From Cupriavidus alkaliphilus (lineage in GTDB: Bacteria > Pseudomonadota > Gammaproteobacteria > Burkholderiales > Burkholderiaceae): 64,000 bases of DNA. A program made the translations under genes and the position numbers. Shown here one piece after another: positions 34,925 through 44,539 of this stretch. Where the stretch lies: positions 372,001 through 436,000 of the forward strand of contig NZ_FMAD01000004.1 of the NCBI RefSeq assembly GCF_900094595.1, read 5' to 3'. How positions within the stretch are numbered: position 1 is the stretch's first letter; every line of letters begins with the position of its first letter. A model generated the notes under the pieces. That model saw only the letters and a program-made list of their open reading frames with translations, was not told where the DNA came from and made no database searches.

Positions 34925-35645
34925 AACCCGCGACCGTACCTTTGCCACCGTGGTGCGCGCCGAAGGCGTGGACGACTGCTGGCGCCGCATCGGCGTGCGC
35001 GGCGACGGCAGCTGCCCGGCGCTGGCCGAGCACGCCCACTGCCGCAACTGCCCGACCTACGCGCAGGCCGCGGCCATGTTGCTGGACGCCCAGCAGCTGG
35101 AGCAGGATCTGCAGGGCTTGCCCGATGCCGCCAGCCTTGCCGGCGGCGGCGCGGGCCACGACGGCGACGATAGTGACGATAGCGACGACGCCGGCACCGC
35201 AATGGCCTGCCTGGTGTTCCGCATCGGCGATGAATGGCTGGCGCTGCCGACCGCCGCGCTGGGTGAAGTCACCGCGCCAGCCCCGGTCCATTCGCTGCCG
35301 CACCGGCGCGATGCCGCCGTGCTCGGGCTGGCCGCGGTGCGCGGCAACCTGCTGGCCTGCCTGTCGCTGGCGCATGTGTTCGACGCGGGCGCAGCCCGCG
35401 CCGAGCTCGACGCCGCGGGCAGCCGCTTCCTGATCCTTGGGCAGGGCCGCGCCGCGATCGCACTGCCGGTGGCCGAGGTCGCCGGCATCGTGCGGGTGCG
35501 GCACGCCGCCCTGCTACCGCTGCCCGCCACGCTGGCGCGCGCCTCGGCCCGCTATACCCAGGCGCTCTTCGTCGACCAGGGCCGCAGCGTCGGCCTGCTC
35601 GATGCCGCGCAGGTACGCCAGGCCCTGGCACGGAGCCTGGCATGA
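34917..35645 (+). CDS. wspD: WspD CheW-like coupling protein
   Basis: This 242-residue protein has a unique N-terminal part with a Cys-rich segment (SCPALAEHAHCRNCPTY) of the kind seen in WspD, an acidic Asp stretch (GDDSDDSDDAG), then one CheW domain (LVFRIGDEWLALPTAALGEV). Two coupling proteins in one operon are a Wsp hallmark. It overlaps wspC and shares ATGA with wspE. Confidence 0.9.
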   Translation: MAETRDRTFATVVRAEGVDDCWRRIGVRGDGSCPALAEHAHCRNCPTYAQAAAMLLDAQQLEQDLQGLPDAASLAGGGAGHDGDDSDDSDDAGTAMACLVFRIGDEWLALPTAALGEVTAPAPVHSLPHRRDAAVLGLAAVRGNLLACLSLAHVFDAGAARAELDAAGSRFLILGQGRAAIALPVAEVAGIVRVRHAALLPLPATLARASARYTQALFVDQGRSVGLLDAAQVRQALARSLA

Positions 35646-37960
35646 ATCCCGAACAATTGCGCGACGCCTCGCTGCTGGAACTGTTTGCGCTCGAAGCCGA
35701 CGCCCAGGCCGAAATCCTCAACGCCGGCCTGCTGGCGCTTGAGCGCAACCCGGGCGCGCCCGAGCAGCTCGAGGCGTGCATGCGCGCGGCCCATTCGCTC
35801 AAGGGCGCGGCCCGCATCGTCGGGCTCGACGGCGGCGTGCGGCTGGCGCATGCCATGGAAGACTGCCTGGTCGCCGCACAGGGCGGCATGCCGCTGGCAG
35901 CCGCGCATATCGATGCGCTGCTGCAGGGCACCGACCTTTTGCTGCGCATCGGCCATCCGCCTGGCGGCGATCCGGACTGGTCCGAACACGCCGGCCGTGC
36001 CGAGATCGACGCGGTGGTGCAGCGGCTGAGTTCGCTCGATGGCGGCGGCGCGCCAGCGCAGCCCGCCGCTGCGCACGCGCCCGCCGCCGCCGCGAGGCCG
36101 GTTGGTACACCCGCCCCCTCGCCCACGCCTGCCCTCGACCCCGAACCGGCACCGCCGGCACCGGTAGCCGCGCATGCCGCCGACGGCCACGAGCGCATGC
36201 TGCGCATCAACGCCGATGCGCTGGACCAGCTGCTGGCGCTGTCGGGCGAGGCCATGGTCGAATCGCACTGGCTGCGGCCATTCGGCGAGTCGCTGCAAAA
36301 GGCGCGGCGCCAGCAGGCGCGCGCGCTGCGCGCTGCCGACGCCCTGCAGCAAGTCTTGCGCGAAACGCAGGATGGCGCCGGCGCGCATGCGTTATCGGTC
36401 GCCCAGGCGGCGCTGGCCGAGCTGCGCCAGTTGCTCGACGATGGCCAGCAGCAACTGGCGGCGCGGCTGGACGAGTTCGAGCAGTACGACCATCGCGCCA
36501 CGCGGCTGGCACGCCGGCTCTATGACAGCGCACTGGCGTCGCGCATGCGTCCGCTGTCCGACGGACTGGCCGGCTACGCGCGCATGGTGCGCGACCTTGG
36601 CCGCTCGCTGGGCAAGTCCGTGCACCTGGAACTGTCCGGGGCCGGCACGCAGGTGGACCGCGACATCCTCGAGGCGCTGGACGCGCCGCTGGCGCACCTG
36701 CTGCGCAATGCCGTGGACCATGGCATCGAGGCGCCGGCGGTGCGCCAGGCCCAGGGCAAGCCGGCGGAGGGCCGGGTGACGCTGCACGCGCGCCACAACG
36801 CCGGCCGGCTGCAGATCGAGATCACTGACGACGGCGCCGGGGTCGACCTGGATGCGCTGCGGCGCGCCATCGTGCGCCGGCGGCTGGCCTCCGAAGACAC
36901 GGCGGCGCGGCTGTCGCAGGCGGAGCTGCTCGACTTCCTGCTGCTGCCCGGCTTCAGCATGCGCGACACCGTTTCCGAAGTGTCCGGGCGCGGCGTCGGC
37001 CTCGACGCGGTGCAGGAGATGGTGCGCCGCGTGCGCGGCAGCCTGCGCCTGACGCAGCAACCCGGTCACGGCCTGCACTTCAGCCTGGAGCTGCCGCTGA
37101 CACTGTCAGTGGTGCGCACGCTGCTGGTGGACGTGGCCGGCGAAGCCTATGCCTTCCCGCTGGGCCGCGTGCTGCGCGCGACCTCGGTGGCGCGCGGCGA
37201 GATCGAGCAGACCGAAGGCCACCAGCATTTCCGCCACGAGGGCCGCGCCATCGGGCTGGTCAGCGCGGCGCAGATGCTGCAGCGCGCCGGCGCCGATGCC
37301 GCCCCGGCGCGCGAGCAGGTACCGGTGGTGGTCATCGGCGAGGGCGAGCGCACTTACGGCATTGCCGTCGACCGCATGCTGGGCGAGCGCCTGCTGGTGG
37401 TGCAGCCGCTGCCCGCGGCACTGGGCAAGGTCCGCGACATCGCCGCCGGCAGCCTGACCGACGACGGCACGCCGGTGCTGATCTTCGATGTCGAGGACAT
37501 GATCCGCTCGGTCGAGAAGCTGGTCTCCGAAGGCCGCATCGAAGGCGTGCGCCAGGCCGCGGCGGCGAGCCTGCAGGCGCGCGCGCGCCGGGTGCTGGTG
37601 GTGGACGACTCGCTCACCGTGCGTGAGCTGCAGCGCAAGCTGCTGGCCGGTCGCGGCTACGACGTGACGGTGGCGGTCGACGGCATGGACGGCTGGAACG
37701 TGTTGCGCGCCGAGCCGTTCGACCTGGTCATCACCGACATCGACATGCCGCGCATGGACGGTATCGAGCTGGTGCGCCGGATCCGCCAGGACGCCGCGCT
37801 GCGCCAGTTGCCGGTGATGGTGGTTTCGTACAAGGACCGCGAACAGGACCGCCAGCGCGGCCTGGAGGCCGGCGCGGATTATTATCTGGCCAAGGGCAGT
37901 TTCCACGACGCCGCGTTGCTCGACGCGGTCCAGGACCTGATCGGCGAGGCACGTCCATGA
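35642..37960 (+). CDS. wspE: WspE CheA-type hybrid histidine kinase
   Basis: This 772-residue kinase has an N-terminal Hpt domain with phosphorylated H51 (AAHSLKGAARIVG), a dimerisation part and a HATPase with LRNAVDHGIEAPAV and DDGAGVD. CheW-like and receiver domains follow; the receiver has its phospho-acceptor near residue 699 (VITDIDMPRMDG). It phosphorylates WspR and WspF. No separate CheY-binding P2 domain is evident. The start ATG overlaps the wspD stop, and the end shares ATGA with wspF. Confidence 0.92.
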   Translation: MNPEQLRDASLLELFALEADAQAEILNAGLLALERNPGAPEQLEACMRAAHSLKGAARIVGLDGGVRLAHAMEDCLVAAQGGMPLAAAHIDALLQGTDLLLRIGHPPGGDPDWSEHAGRAEIDAVVQRLSSLDGGGAPAQPAAAHAPAAAARPVGTPAPSPTPALDPEPAPPAPVAAHAADGHERMLRINADALDQLLALSGEAMVESHWLRPFGESLQKARRQQARALRAADALQQVLRETQDGAGAHALSVAQAALAELRQLLDDGQQQLAARLDEFEQYDHRATRLARRLYDSALASRMRPLSDGLAGYARMVRDLGRSLGKSVHLELSGAGTQVDRDILEALDAPLAHLLRNAVDHGIEAPAVRQAQGKPAEGRVTLHARHNAGRLQIEITDDGAGVDLDALRRAIVRRRLASEDTAARLSQAELLDFLLLPGFSMRDTVSEVSGRGVGLDAVQEMVRRVRGSLRLTQQPGHGLHFSLELPLTLSVVRTLLVDVAGEAYAFPLGRVLRATSVARGEIEQTEGHQHFRHEGRAIGLVSAAQMLQRAGADAAPAREQVPVVVIGEGERTYGIAVDRMLGERLLVVQPLPAALGKVRDIAAGSLTDDGTPVLIFDVEDMIRSVEKLVSEGRIEGVRQAAAASLQARARRVLVVDDSLTVRELQRKLLAGRGYDVTVAVDGMDGWNVLRAEPFDLVITDIDMPRMDGIELVRRIRQDAALRQLPVMVVSYKDREQDRQRGLEAGADYYLAKGSFHDAALLDAVQDLIGEARP

Positions 37961-38994
37961 ACATCGGCATCGTCAATGATTCCGCGCTAGCGGTGGCCGC
38001 GCTGCGCCGCGCGCTGGCGCTGGATCCGTCGTTCGAGATCGCGTGGATTGCCGGCGACGGCGCCCAGGCGGTGCAGATGGCGGCGCGCCAGACCCCGGAC
38101 CTGATCCTGATGGACCTGCTGATGCCGGTCATGGACGGGGTCGAGGCCACGCGCCGGATCATGGCCGCCACGCCCTGCGCCATCGTGGTGGTGACCATGG
38201 ACCTGGGCCGCAACGCCACGCAGGTGTTCGACGCCATGGGCCATGGCGCCATCGACGCGGTCGACACCCCCACGCTGGCCGAGGCCGACGCGCAGCTTGC
38301 CGCCGGGCCGCTGCTGCGCAAGCTGCGCAATATCGCGCGCCTGCTGGCCGGGCGCGTGGCACCGCAGCACACGCTGGCGGTGGCGCCGCGCGCCGGCAGC
38401 GCGCCGCGGCTGGTGGCGATCGGCGCCTCGGCTGGCGGCCCGGCCGCGCTGGCCGCGCTGCTGGGCGCGCTGCCGGCCGACTTCGGCGCCGCGGTGGTCA
38501 CCGTGCAGCATGTCGACGAGGCCTTTGCCGCCGGCATGGCCGAGTGGCTCGACGGGCAGTGCGCGCTGCCGGTGCGCATTGCGCGCGCCGGCGAAACCCC
38601 GCAGGCCGGCACCGTGCTGCTGGCCGGCACCAACGACCACCTGCGCCTGGCCGGCCCGAACCGGCTGGCCTACACCGAACAACCCTGCGACTACCTCTAT
38701 CGCCCCTCCATCGATGTGTTCTTCGAAAGCGTGGTGGAACACTGGCGCGGCGACGTGATCGGCGTGCTGCTGACCGGCATGGGCCGCGACGGCGCGCTGG
38801 GACTGAAAGCAATGCGCGACCGCGGTTTCCTGACCATCGCCCAGGACCGTGCCACCAGCGCCGTCTACGGCATGCCCAAGGCCGCCGCCGCGCTCGGCGC
38901 CGCCGCCGAGATCCTGCCGCTGCCGCGCATCGCGCCGCGGCTGGTGCAGGCGTGTGGCCCCGCGGCACTGCCATGGCCCGCGCCGCCCGCGTGA
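37957..38994 (+). CDS. wspF: WspF CheB-type methylesterase
   Basis: This 345-residue protein has an N-terminal receiver with D53 ([13 protein letters not shown]) and a C-terminal methylesterase with the catalytic serine in [11 protein letters not shown], the histidine in TVQHVDEAF and a later aspartate in [10 protein letters not shown]. It removes methyl groups from WspA and shuts the system down, and its loss in Pseudomonas gives hyper-biofilm wrinkly mutants. It is complete here. Confidence 0.93.
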   Translation: MNIGIVNDSALAVAALRRALALDPSFEIAWIAGDGAQAVQMAARQTPDLILMDLLMPVMDGVEATRRIMAATPCAIVVVTMDLGRNATQVFDAMGHGAIDAVDTPTLAEADAQLAAGPLLRKLRNIARLLAGRVAPQHTLAVAPRAGSAPRLVAIGASAGGPAALAALLGALPADFGAAVVTVQHVDEAFAAGMAEWLDGQCALPVRIARAGETPQAGTVLLAGTNDHLRLAGPNRLAYTEQPCDYLYRPSIDVFFESVVEHWRGDVIGVLLTGMGRDGALGLKAMRDRGFLTIAQDRATSAVYGMPKAAAALGAAAEILPLPRIAPRLVQACGPAALPWPAPPA

Positions 38995-39046
38995 AAGCAT
39001 GCAGCGGATCCCGGCCGCGCCGGGACCGCGAGAACAGGAATTGAAT

Positions 39047-40081
39047 ATGCAACCCGAATCCTCCAACCCCTCCGCCGTGCCCGCGCCGGCGCCCGCCACC
39101 GACAAGCAGGAGTACCTGGCCATGGTGCTGCTGGTGGACGACCAGGCCATGGTCGGCGAAGCGGTGCGCCGCGCGCTGGCCAGCGAGCCGGATATCGACT
39201 TCCATTACTGCTCGCAGCCGGATGAAGCGGTGGCCGTGGCGCAGCGCACCAAGCCCACCGTGATCCTGCAGGACCTGGTGATGCCGGGCGTGGACGGCCT
39301 GACGCTGGTGCAGCGCTATCGCGACAACCCCGCCACGCGCGATATCCCGATCATCGTGCTGTCGACCAAGGAAGAGGCCGCGACCAAGGGCGCGGCGTTT
39401 GCCGCCGGCGCCAACGACTACCTGGTCAAGCTGCCGGACAGCATCGAGCTGATCGCGCGGATCCGCTATCACTCGCGCTCCTACGTGAACCAGCTGCAGC
39501 GCGACGAAGCCTATCGTGCACTGCGGCAAAGCCAGCAGCAACTGCTGGAAACCAACCTGGAGCTGCAGCGCCTGACCAACTCGGACGGCCTGACCGGCTT
39601 GTCCAACCGGCGTTATTTCGACGAATACCTGGGGGCGGAATGGCGCCGCGCGCTGCGCGAGCAGACCGAGCTGGCGCTGCTGATGATCGATGTCGACGCC
39701 TTCAAGGCCTACAACGACACCTATGGCCACGTTGCGGGCGACGAGGTGTTGCGCCGCGTCGCCACGGTGATCCGCGACAATTGCGCGCGTGCCACCGACC
39801 TGCCCGCGCGCTTCGGCGGCGAAGAGTTCGCCATGGTGCTGCCGGCGACGTCGCCGGGCGGCGCGCGGCTGCTGGCTGAAAAGGTGCGGCGCGCAGTGCA
39901 GGGGCTGGCCATCGCCCACAGCGGCTCGCCCACCCTGGACTGCGTCACGGTCAGCATCGGCGGCGCGGTACTGGTGCCACAGCCCGGCACACAGCCAGGC
40001 CAGCTGGTGGAAGCGGCCGACGCGGGCCTCTACCAGGCCAAGCGCAATGGCCGCAACCAGGTCACGATGTCGCCGGGCTAA
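39047..40081 (+). CDS. wspR: WspR receiver-GGDEF diguanylate cyclase
   Basis: This 344-residue response regulator has a receiver domain with D76 ([13 protein letters not shown]), a helical linker (about 148-178) and a GGDEF domain with an active GGEEF at 257-261. The RxxD inhibition site is R248-ATD-251, so product feedback should work. It makes c-di-GMP when phosphorylated by WspE and forms clusters in Pseudomonas. The ATG was chosen before QPESSNPS. It follows wspF by 52 bases and is the last wsp gene. Confidence 0.93.
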   Translation: MQPESSNPSAVPAPAPATDKQEYLAMVLLVDDQAMVGEAVRRALASEPDIDFHYCSQPDEAVAVAQRTKPTVILQDLVMPGVDGLTLVQRYRDNPATRDIPIIVLSTKEEAATKGAAFAAGANDYLVKLPDSIELIARIRYHSRSYVNQLQRDEAYRALRQSQQQLLETNLELQRLTNSDGLTGLSNRRYFDEYLGAEWRRALREQTELALLMIDVDAFKAYNDTYGHVAGDEVLRRVATVIRDNCARATDLPARFGGEEFAMVLPATSPGGARLLAEKVRRAVQGLAIAHSGSPTLDCVTVSIGGAVLVPQPGTQPGQLVEAADAGLYQAKRNGRNQVTMSPG

Positions 40082-40086
40082 GCCGC

Positions 40087-40112
40087 GCCGGCACCCGCAC
40101 GCGGGTGCCGGC
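40087..40112 (+). terminator. Hairpin after wspR
   Basis: GCCGGCACCCGC and GCGGGTGCCGGC pair perfectly over 12 bases with only AC in between. There is no T run, so it is either a factor-dependent stop or an mRNA-stabilising 3' hairpin. Confidence 0.5.
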
Positions 40113-40440
40113 CAACCCTCGCAACGTCCGGTGGCAACAACCGGTTACACATCTGTGCAGGCGGCGTGGCCGCCTGCGGCCGCGGCCCGTCGCGCCGCCG
40201 CGCTTGCGCTGCCAAGGCGCGCCGCCCCGCCCCCGCGCGCCCGCATCACCTCCTGTCGGAATCGTCCGACACTGAATTCGGAGCGTCGCGCCTGTCTGGC
40301 CTATCGCTTCAAACCTATCGTTGCATCACGGCAAGCGTGATCCCGCGCCTGCATACCAGATAGCAACTGGCCACGGGGCCGCCGCGACCCGCGCCGGCAT
40401 GGGCCAGCTCGTCTCTGACTCTAACAGCAAGAGGTGACCC
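40113..40440. other. Gap between wspR and the lipoprotein gene
   Basis: No gene is supported. A small perfect inverted repeat TGTCGGA/TCCGACA around ATCG lies at 40254-40271, and a ribosome-binding site AAGAGGTG stands just before the next ATG. A promoter for the lipoprotein gene probably lies in the last 150 bases, but I could not fix it. Confidence 0.4.
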
Positions 40441-41220
40441 ATGCTTCGATCCAAGACCCTTTTCCTCGGCCTCGCGCTGGCCGCGACCGCAGTGCTGACA
40501 GCGTGCGGCGGCGGCGATGACGGCATCGACGACCGCATCGGCCTGAGCAAGCCAAGCGTGCGCGTGATCCACGCCGTCACCGGTGGCCCTAACGTCGACG
40601 TGCTGCAGAACGGCGCGCTCACCAGCATGGTCAACAAGCCCTACAAGTTTGTTTCGACCTATTTCAACGTCGAAACCGGCAACCAGCTGATCTCGTTCAA
40701 CGCCGCCGGCACGCAGACCGAACTGGCCCGCTCCAGCCTGGTGGCGGCCACCGGCCACAAGTACACCGTGGTGGCGCTGCCGGGGGCGGCAACCGCGGAA
40801 ACGGTGACGATCGATGATCCGTTCGGCAAGGGCCTGCTGTCGAACAAGGCGCGCGTGCGTGCGCTGAACGCATCGTTCAATGCGCAGAACGTCGACATCT
40901 ACGTGACCATGCCCGCCATTGACCTGAACTCGGTCGGCCCGACCTTCGCCGCGGTGGGCTACAAGCAGGCCTCGCCGGCCTCGGGCCAGGACTCGATCGA
41001 CCTGGACGGCAACACCACCTATCGCCTGCGCATTACCACTGCCGGCACCAAGACCGTGATCTTCGACTCAGGCGCGCTGACGCTGGCGAATAACGCTGAC
41101 TGGCTGATCACCACCATCCCGTCGGATGGCATCGCCGGCCTGACGCCGAACAAGATCAAGGTACTGGTGGCGCGTGGCGACGACGAGTCGCAAGCCGGTC
41201 TGGAACTGGTGACGCAATAA
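40441..41220 (+). CDS. DUF4397-type lipoprotein
   Basis: This 259-residue protein has a lipoprotein signal (FLGLALAATAVLTAC, with the lipobox LTAC and cysteine near residue 22). The body resembles DUF4397 repeats, shown by VRVIHAVTGGPNVDVL and later VRALNASFNAQNVDIYV, probably two beta-sandwich repeats. It would sit in the outer membrane or face the periplasm. It follows wspR but has its own spacing and terminator, so it may be separately expressed. A surface or biofilm role is a guess from context. Confidence 0.8.
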   Translation: MLRSKTLFLGLALAATAVLTACGGGDDGIDDRIGLSKPSVRVIHAVTGGPNVDVLQNGALTSMVNKPYKFVSTYFNVETGNQLISFNAAGTQTELARSSLVAATGHKYTVVALPGAATAETVTIDDPFGKGLLSNKARVRALNASFNAQNVDIYVTMPAIDLNSVGPTFAAVGYKQASPASGQDSIDLDGNTTYRLRITTAGTKTVIFDSGALTLANNADWLITTIPSDGIAGLTPNKIKVLVARGDDESQAGLELVTQ

Positions 41221-41260
41221 CCGCTGCCGCGGTTGCCCGTGGCAGGCGGGCAGCGTGCGG

Positions 41261-41293
41261 GAGGCCGGTCCGGAAGGACTGGCCTCTTTTTTT
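41261..41293 (+). terminator. Rho-independent terminator after the lipoprotein gene
   Basis: GAGGCCGGTCC pairs with GGACTGGCCTC (one G-T wobble) around GGAA and is followed by seven T. It is a textbook terminator for the plus strand. Confidence 0.88.
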
Positions 41294-41346
41294 GGTTCAT
41301 CGCCGGCACGCGACCACGGAACGCCATCCATTCCGCAGGAGGATCT

Positions 41347-42171
41347 TCAAGAGCCGCCGGACATCTCACTTTCCAGCCGTCGCATCCGCGCCTGTATCGC
41401 CGCCGCAAGGTCCATCAGTGGCTCTGCCAAAGCAGCCTCGACAGCCTCGGCATCTTCCTGGGTCGATACACTCACGTTCAAGGCATGGACCCCATAGCCG
41501 CCGATCTGTAATGGCGTCGCCATCGCCATGACCTGCGGCTGCCATGAAGCAGCGCAGTAGCCCTTTTCTCGCACCGAAAGGACTGCGACCTCGATTTCCC
41601 GCCGCAAGCTCCGCCAGCCGCGGCCCTGGTGTTTTTCAGCGAGCGCCAAAAGCGTCGCGCTGAACGCCTCGGGTGCTAGCGTCGCAAGGTAGGCACGGCC
41701 CAGCGAAGTCAATGCCATCGGGATACGCTGCCCGCTCACCACCGTTCGTAATGACTGTCGCCGGTTGTAGCGAAACGACTCGAGATAGACCATCTCATCC
41801 CCGTCGGGCGCCGCCAGGCCGACGTTAATCTTGTGTCGCATCGCGACCTCAACCATCATTGGCGCCGCGACTTTGAGGACCTGCGAGCTGTCTCGCATGG
41901 CGTGCGCCATGCTGAGCACCGGCACAGCAAGGCGATAGGCTCGAAACTGCGGGATGTATTCGAGCATACCTGTCTCGATCAGCGACTGCGTCAGCCGGCT
42001 GACGGTCGACCGGGACAAACCGGTGCGCTCCGCAATCTCACTGTTGCCCAGCATCGAGGAACCGGCACGGAAGGCGCGCAGCACGGCAATGCCACGTTCG
42101 AGCGAGCGATTTGGCGTTGCCTTGCCCCGACCTGGTTTTATCCGTTCAATGCTGAGCGTGCTGTTTGACAT
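41347..42171 (-). CDS. IclR-family transcriptional regulator
   Basis: This 274-residue regulator has an N-terminal winged helix (SEIAERTGLSRSTVSRLTQS) and a C-terminal IclR effector domain. It is the last gene of a long minus-strand row that starts at 48485 and holds two CoA enzymes, a hydrolase and an MmgE/PrpD protein. A repeat with ATTCCA/TGGAAT half-sites lies upstream of that row and could be its operator. IclR members often bind the catabolic substrate or its product. Confidence 0.88.
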   Translation of the reverse strand: MSNSTLSIERIKPGRGKATPNRSLERGIAVLRAFRAGSSMLGNSEIAERTGLSRSTVSRLTQSLIETGMLEYIPQFRAYRLAVPVLSMAHAMRDSSQVLKVAAPMMVEVAMRHKINVGLAAPDGDEMVYLESFRYNRRQSLRTVVSGQRIPMALTSLGRAYLATLAPEAFSATLLALAEKHQGRGWRSLRREIEVAVLSVREKGYCAASWQPQVMAMATPLQIGGYGVHALNVSVSTQEDAEAVEAALAEPLMDLAAAIQARMRRLESEMSGGS

Positions 42172-42231
42172 GAAAGCTATCCAAGGCTCGCCAGACCGTC
42201 CGGACGGTAGCTGGCGTGACTCCAGGGAATG

Positions 42232-42318
42232 CTACTCGATGCGGATCTCCTTGTCCTTCATCACCTGCTCCCATCGGCCGGCCTCTCTGGTGTAGCCGGG
42301 AAGCAAGGCCGGAGCCCC
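42232..42318 (-). pseudogene. Bug protein C-terminal remnant
   Basis: Minus-strand frame reads GAPALLPGYTREAGRWEQVM then KDKEIRIE before TAG. Intact Bug proteins here end in blocks such as RWSKIIKEANI or RYGKLIRELGI, so this is a plausible 27-residue tail of a lost copy. Everything upstream is gone and the MmgE/PrpD stop lies at the break. Confidence 0.55.
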
Positions 42319-42319
42319 T

Positions 42320-43654
42320 TCACGCAAACAGTTCGCGGATACTTTCGGATTCAACATGCCAAATTCGCCCTGCCAGCCGACGTGCGGCATCAACGCCCAC
42401 AATCGGGGACGCCAGTTCCATCAGCTTGCCGTCGAGATCCGCGTCCAACAACGGATCCTCGGGATCGCCCTTCCGGTTTGGCTGAAGGTAGTCGGCCGTG
42501 GCGCCGTCCAGGGTTTCGATCTCCACCCTGGCTGCGCGCTTGCCGGGAAACCACCCATCGATCTCGGCATCGGCCTCGATTGTCATGCAATCCATCAGCC
42601 GGCGCGTCTCATCGTCCCGCAGCCGCTCCGGTGCGTAGGCCGACAGGCGTACGCTGCCGTGCACCAGGGCGGTAGCGACGATGTACTTGAGACTGAACTT
42701 GGCCTCGTTCTCCGTCCTGGGATCGAGGTAACAGGCGATCTCCAGTGCAGGACGGTAGGTAGCAACGTGAATGCGCCGGATCTGCGAGGTGTCGATGCCC
42801 AGCTTCGCCTTCAGGGCGAGCGCGCCGTCAATGGCCGCAAACGTGTGGCCGCAGCCGATGTGGTTCTTGAAGGTCAGTCGGCAGATATGGAAATCCTTGC
42901 CCAGTGTCGTGGCCAACGCGCCCCATTCCGGGCCGTCAGACATGGCACGGCCAAGTCCCGTCTCGCCGTCGAGCACATCCAGCGAACCGGTGATACCGGC
43001 AACGGCAGCACGGGCAGCCAGCACGCCTCCCTCTGCCGCGCGGCCCACGTGCAGGGGCTTGGACATCGAGTCCATGCGGAATGCCTGCTGCAGGCCGGCA
43101 GCGAAGGTTGCCGCGGTTGCCAGCGCGTGCGCAAGCTGCTCCTCGGTCGCGCCATAGATAAACGCGGCCGCCGCCGCCGCGCCGAAGGTGCCGACGGTGG
43201 CGGTGCTATGCCAGTAGCGATAATGCGCGCGGCCCAGTACCACGCCGATGCGGGTCGACACTTCATAGCCAACCACGATCCCCTTCAGCAGCAGCTCACC
43301 GGTGGCGCCTGCGTCCTGCGCGGCAGCGATCGCGGCGGCAATGGTGGGAGCACCGGGGTGATACATCGCGTCGCGAAAGCTGTCGTCGATTTCGGCAGCG
43401 TGAGCGGCGGCGCCATTGAGCAACGCCGCAACGCGCGCCGTGACATGTTGCCCGTCAGGCAGCCTGGCATTGCCCCGGCCGAACTCCTCTTCCAGTGCGC
43501 CGCGGAGTCGCTGTATCGCCTCCGTGTCAAGGCCCGGGAACAGTGCTGCATGCCAGTCGATCAGCGCGCGCTTCGCATGGTGAAGTACCTCGACGGGCAG
43601 CGGTCCAGCTTTGACGGTGCTGAAGAATGGCCCGAAAGCCTCTGTTGCGTACAT
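42320..43654 (-). CDS. MmgE/PrpD-family protein
   Basis: This 444-residue protein belongs to the MmgE/PrpD family, which includes 2-methylcitrate dehydratase and cis-aconitate decarboxylase and some isomerases of carboxylic acids. Family blocks are NGAAAHAAEIDDSFRDAMYH, GVVLGRAHYRYWHST and KPLHVGRAAEGG. GAGAGGA precedes the ATG. It is followed only by a Bug remnant before iclR. A second family member is encoded at 52983-54368, so this chemistry is used twice in the cluster. Substrate unknown. Confidence 0.88.
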   Translation of the reverse strand: MYATEAFGPFFSTVKAGPLPVEVLHHAKRALIDWHAALFPGLDTEAIQRLRGALEEEFGRGNARLPDGQHVTARVAALLNGAAAHAAEIDDSFRDAMYHPGAPTIAAAIAAAQDAGATGELLLKGIVVGYEVSTRIGVVLGRAHYRYWHSTATVGTFGAAAAAAFIYGATEEQLAHALATAATFAAGLQQAFRMDSMSKPLHVGRAAEGGVLAARAAVAGITGSLDVLDGETGLGRAMSDGPEWGALATTLGKDFHICRLTFKNHIGCGHTFAAIDGALALKAKLGIDTSQIRRIHVATYRPALEIACYLDPRTENEAKFSLKYIVATALVHGSVRLSAYAPERLRDDETRRLMDCMTIEADAEIDGWFPGKRAARVEIETLDGATADYLQPNRKGDPEDPLLDADLDGKLMELASPIVGVDAARRLAGRIWHVESESIRELFA

Positions 43655-43684
43655 GGATGTTCCTCTCAGCCGGCCCTGGCCGGC

Positions 43685-44527
43685 TTATGTCATTGTCTGA
43701 GCGCGCTGCCGCAGCCACGCGTTCAGCATCGTGTTGACTTGCTGGTGGGCCTCGTATTGCACCCAATGCCCGGCGTGCGGGACCAGTTGGACGCTGACTG
43801 GGTGCGCTCCTGCCGGCGCCCCTGCGCGAGCGTTACGGGCGACTTCCGCGAGCGATTCAGGTGACATGGTCACGTCCTTCTCGCCCCAGATCATCAGTAT
43901 TGGTCCTGCGAAGCGGGCAAGTACGTCTTGCAAACCACCGGCACGCGAAATCGCCTTGCTGCGGAAACGCGTCGCACGGCAAGCCTCGGTATGGATAGCC
44001 ACGGCCTCGTCATCGATCCCGGCTGGATCTGCAATCATGAATGCCGCCAAGTTGTGACGCATTGCATTGGCCAGCGCCGCAGGGCTTTCACAGCGGCGCC
44101 AGTCGACGAGCGCCTGTGTCATGCGCCGTGGCCCGCCATGGCCAGCCGGCCCGATCAGCGCCAGACGATCGACGCTCACCTGAACCAGGCCCGCATGGGT
44201 TGCCAGGTGTGCTGCCACCAGCGCCCCAAACGAGAAGCCCACCAGGTCAACGCAATCCAGCGGCAACTGCGTCAGCGAGCGGGCCAGGACATCGACGAAG
44301 CCCGGCAAATCCGGGCATGGTGCCGGCCCTGCCTCGCCAAAACCCGGCATGTCGGGCACCAGCAGCCGGCGTGTCCGGGAAAGCGGCTCGATATTGCGCG
44401 CCCAATGCTGCCAGTTTCCGTGACCGCCGTGGAGCATGACGGTAGTCGGTCCGGTGCCAAAGCTTCGCCAGACGACCTCGCAGCCGTCGACAGAAGTCAC
44501 CAGGGCACTCTCCCGCTCACCGCGCAT
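43685..44527 (-). CDS. Alpha/beta hydrolase with intact triad
   Basis: This 280-residue hydrolase has the oxyanion HGG loop (MLHGGHGNWQHW), the nucleophile S99 in GFSFG, the acid in IWGEKDVT and the histidine in PHAGHWVQYE. The order and size match lactone, ester or C-C hydrolases of ring-cleavage pathways. It starts 13 bases after the acyl-CoA ligase stop in the same row. It is the one hydrolase of the cluster that should be active by the usual mechanism. Confidence 0.87.
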   Translation of the reverse strand: MRGERESALVTSVDGCEVVWRSFGTGPTTVMLHGGHGNWQHWARNIEPLSRTRRLLVPDMPGFGEAGPAPCPDLPGFVDVLARSLTQLPLDCVDLVGFSFGALVAAHLATHAGLVQVSVDRLALIGPAGHGGPRRMTQALVDWRRCESPAALANAMRHNLAAFMIADPAGIDDEAVAIHTEACRATRFRSKAISRAGGLQDVLARFAGPILMIWGEKDVTMSPESLAEVARNARAGAPAGAHPVSVQLVPHAGHWVQYEAHQQVNTMLNAWLRQRAQTMT

Positions 44528-44539
44528 GCCGTTGCCTCA

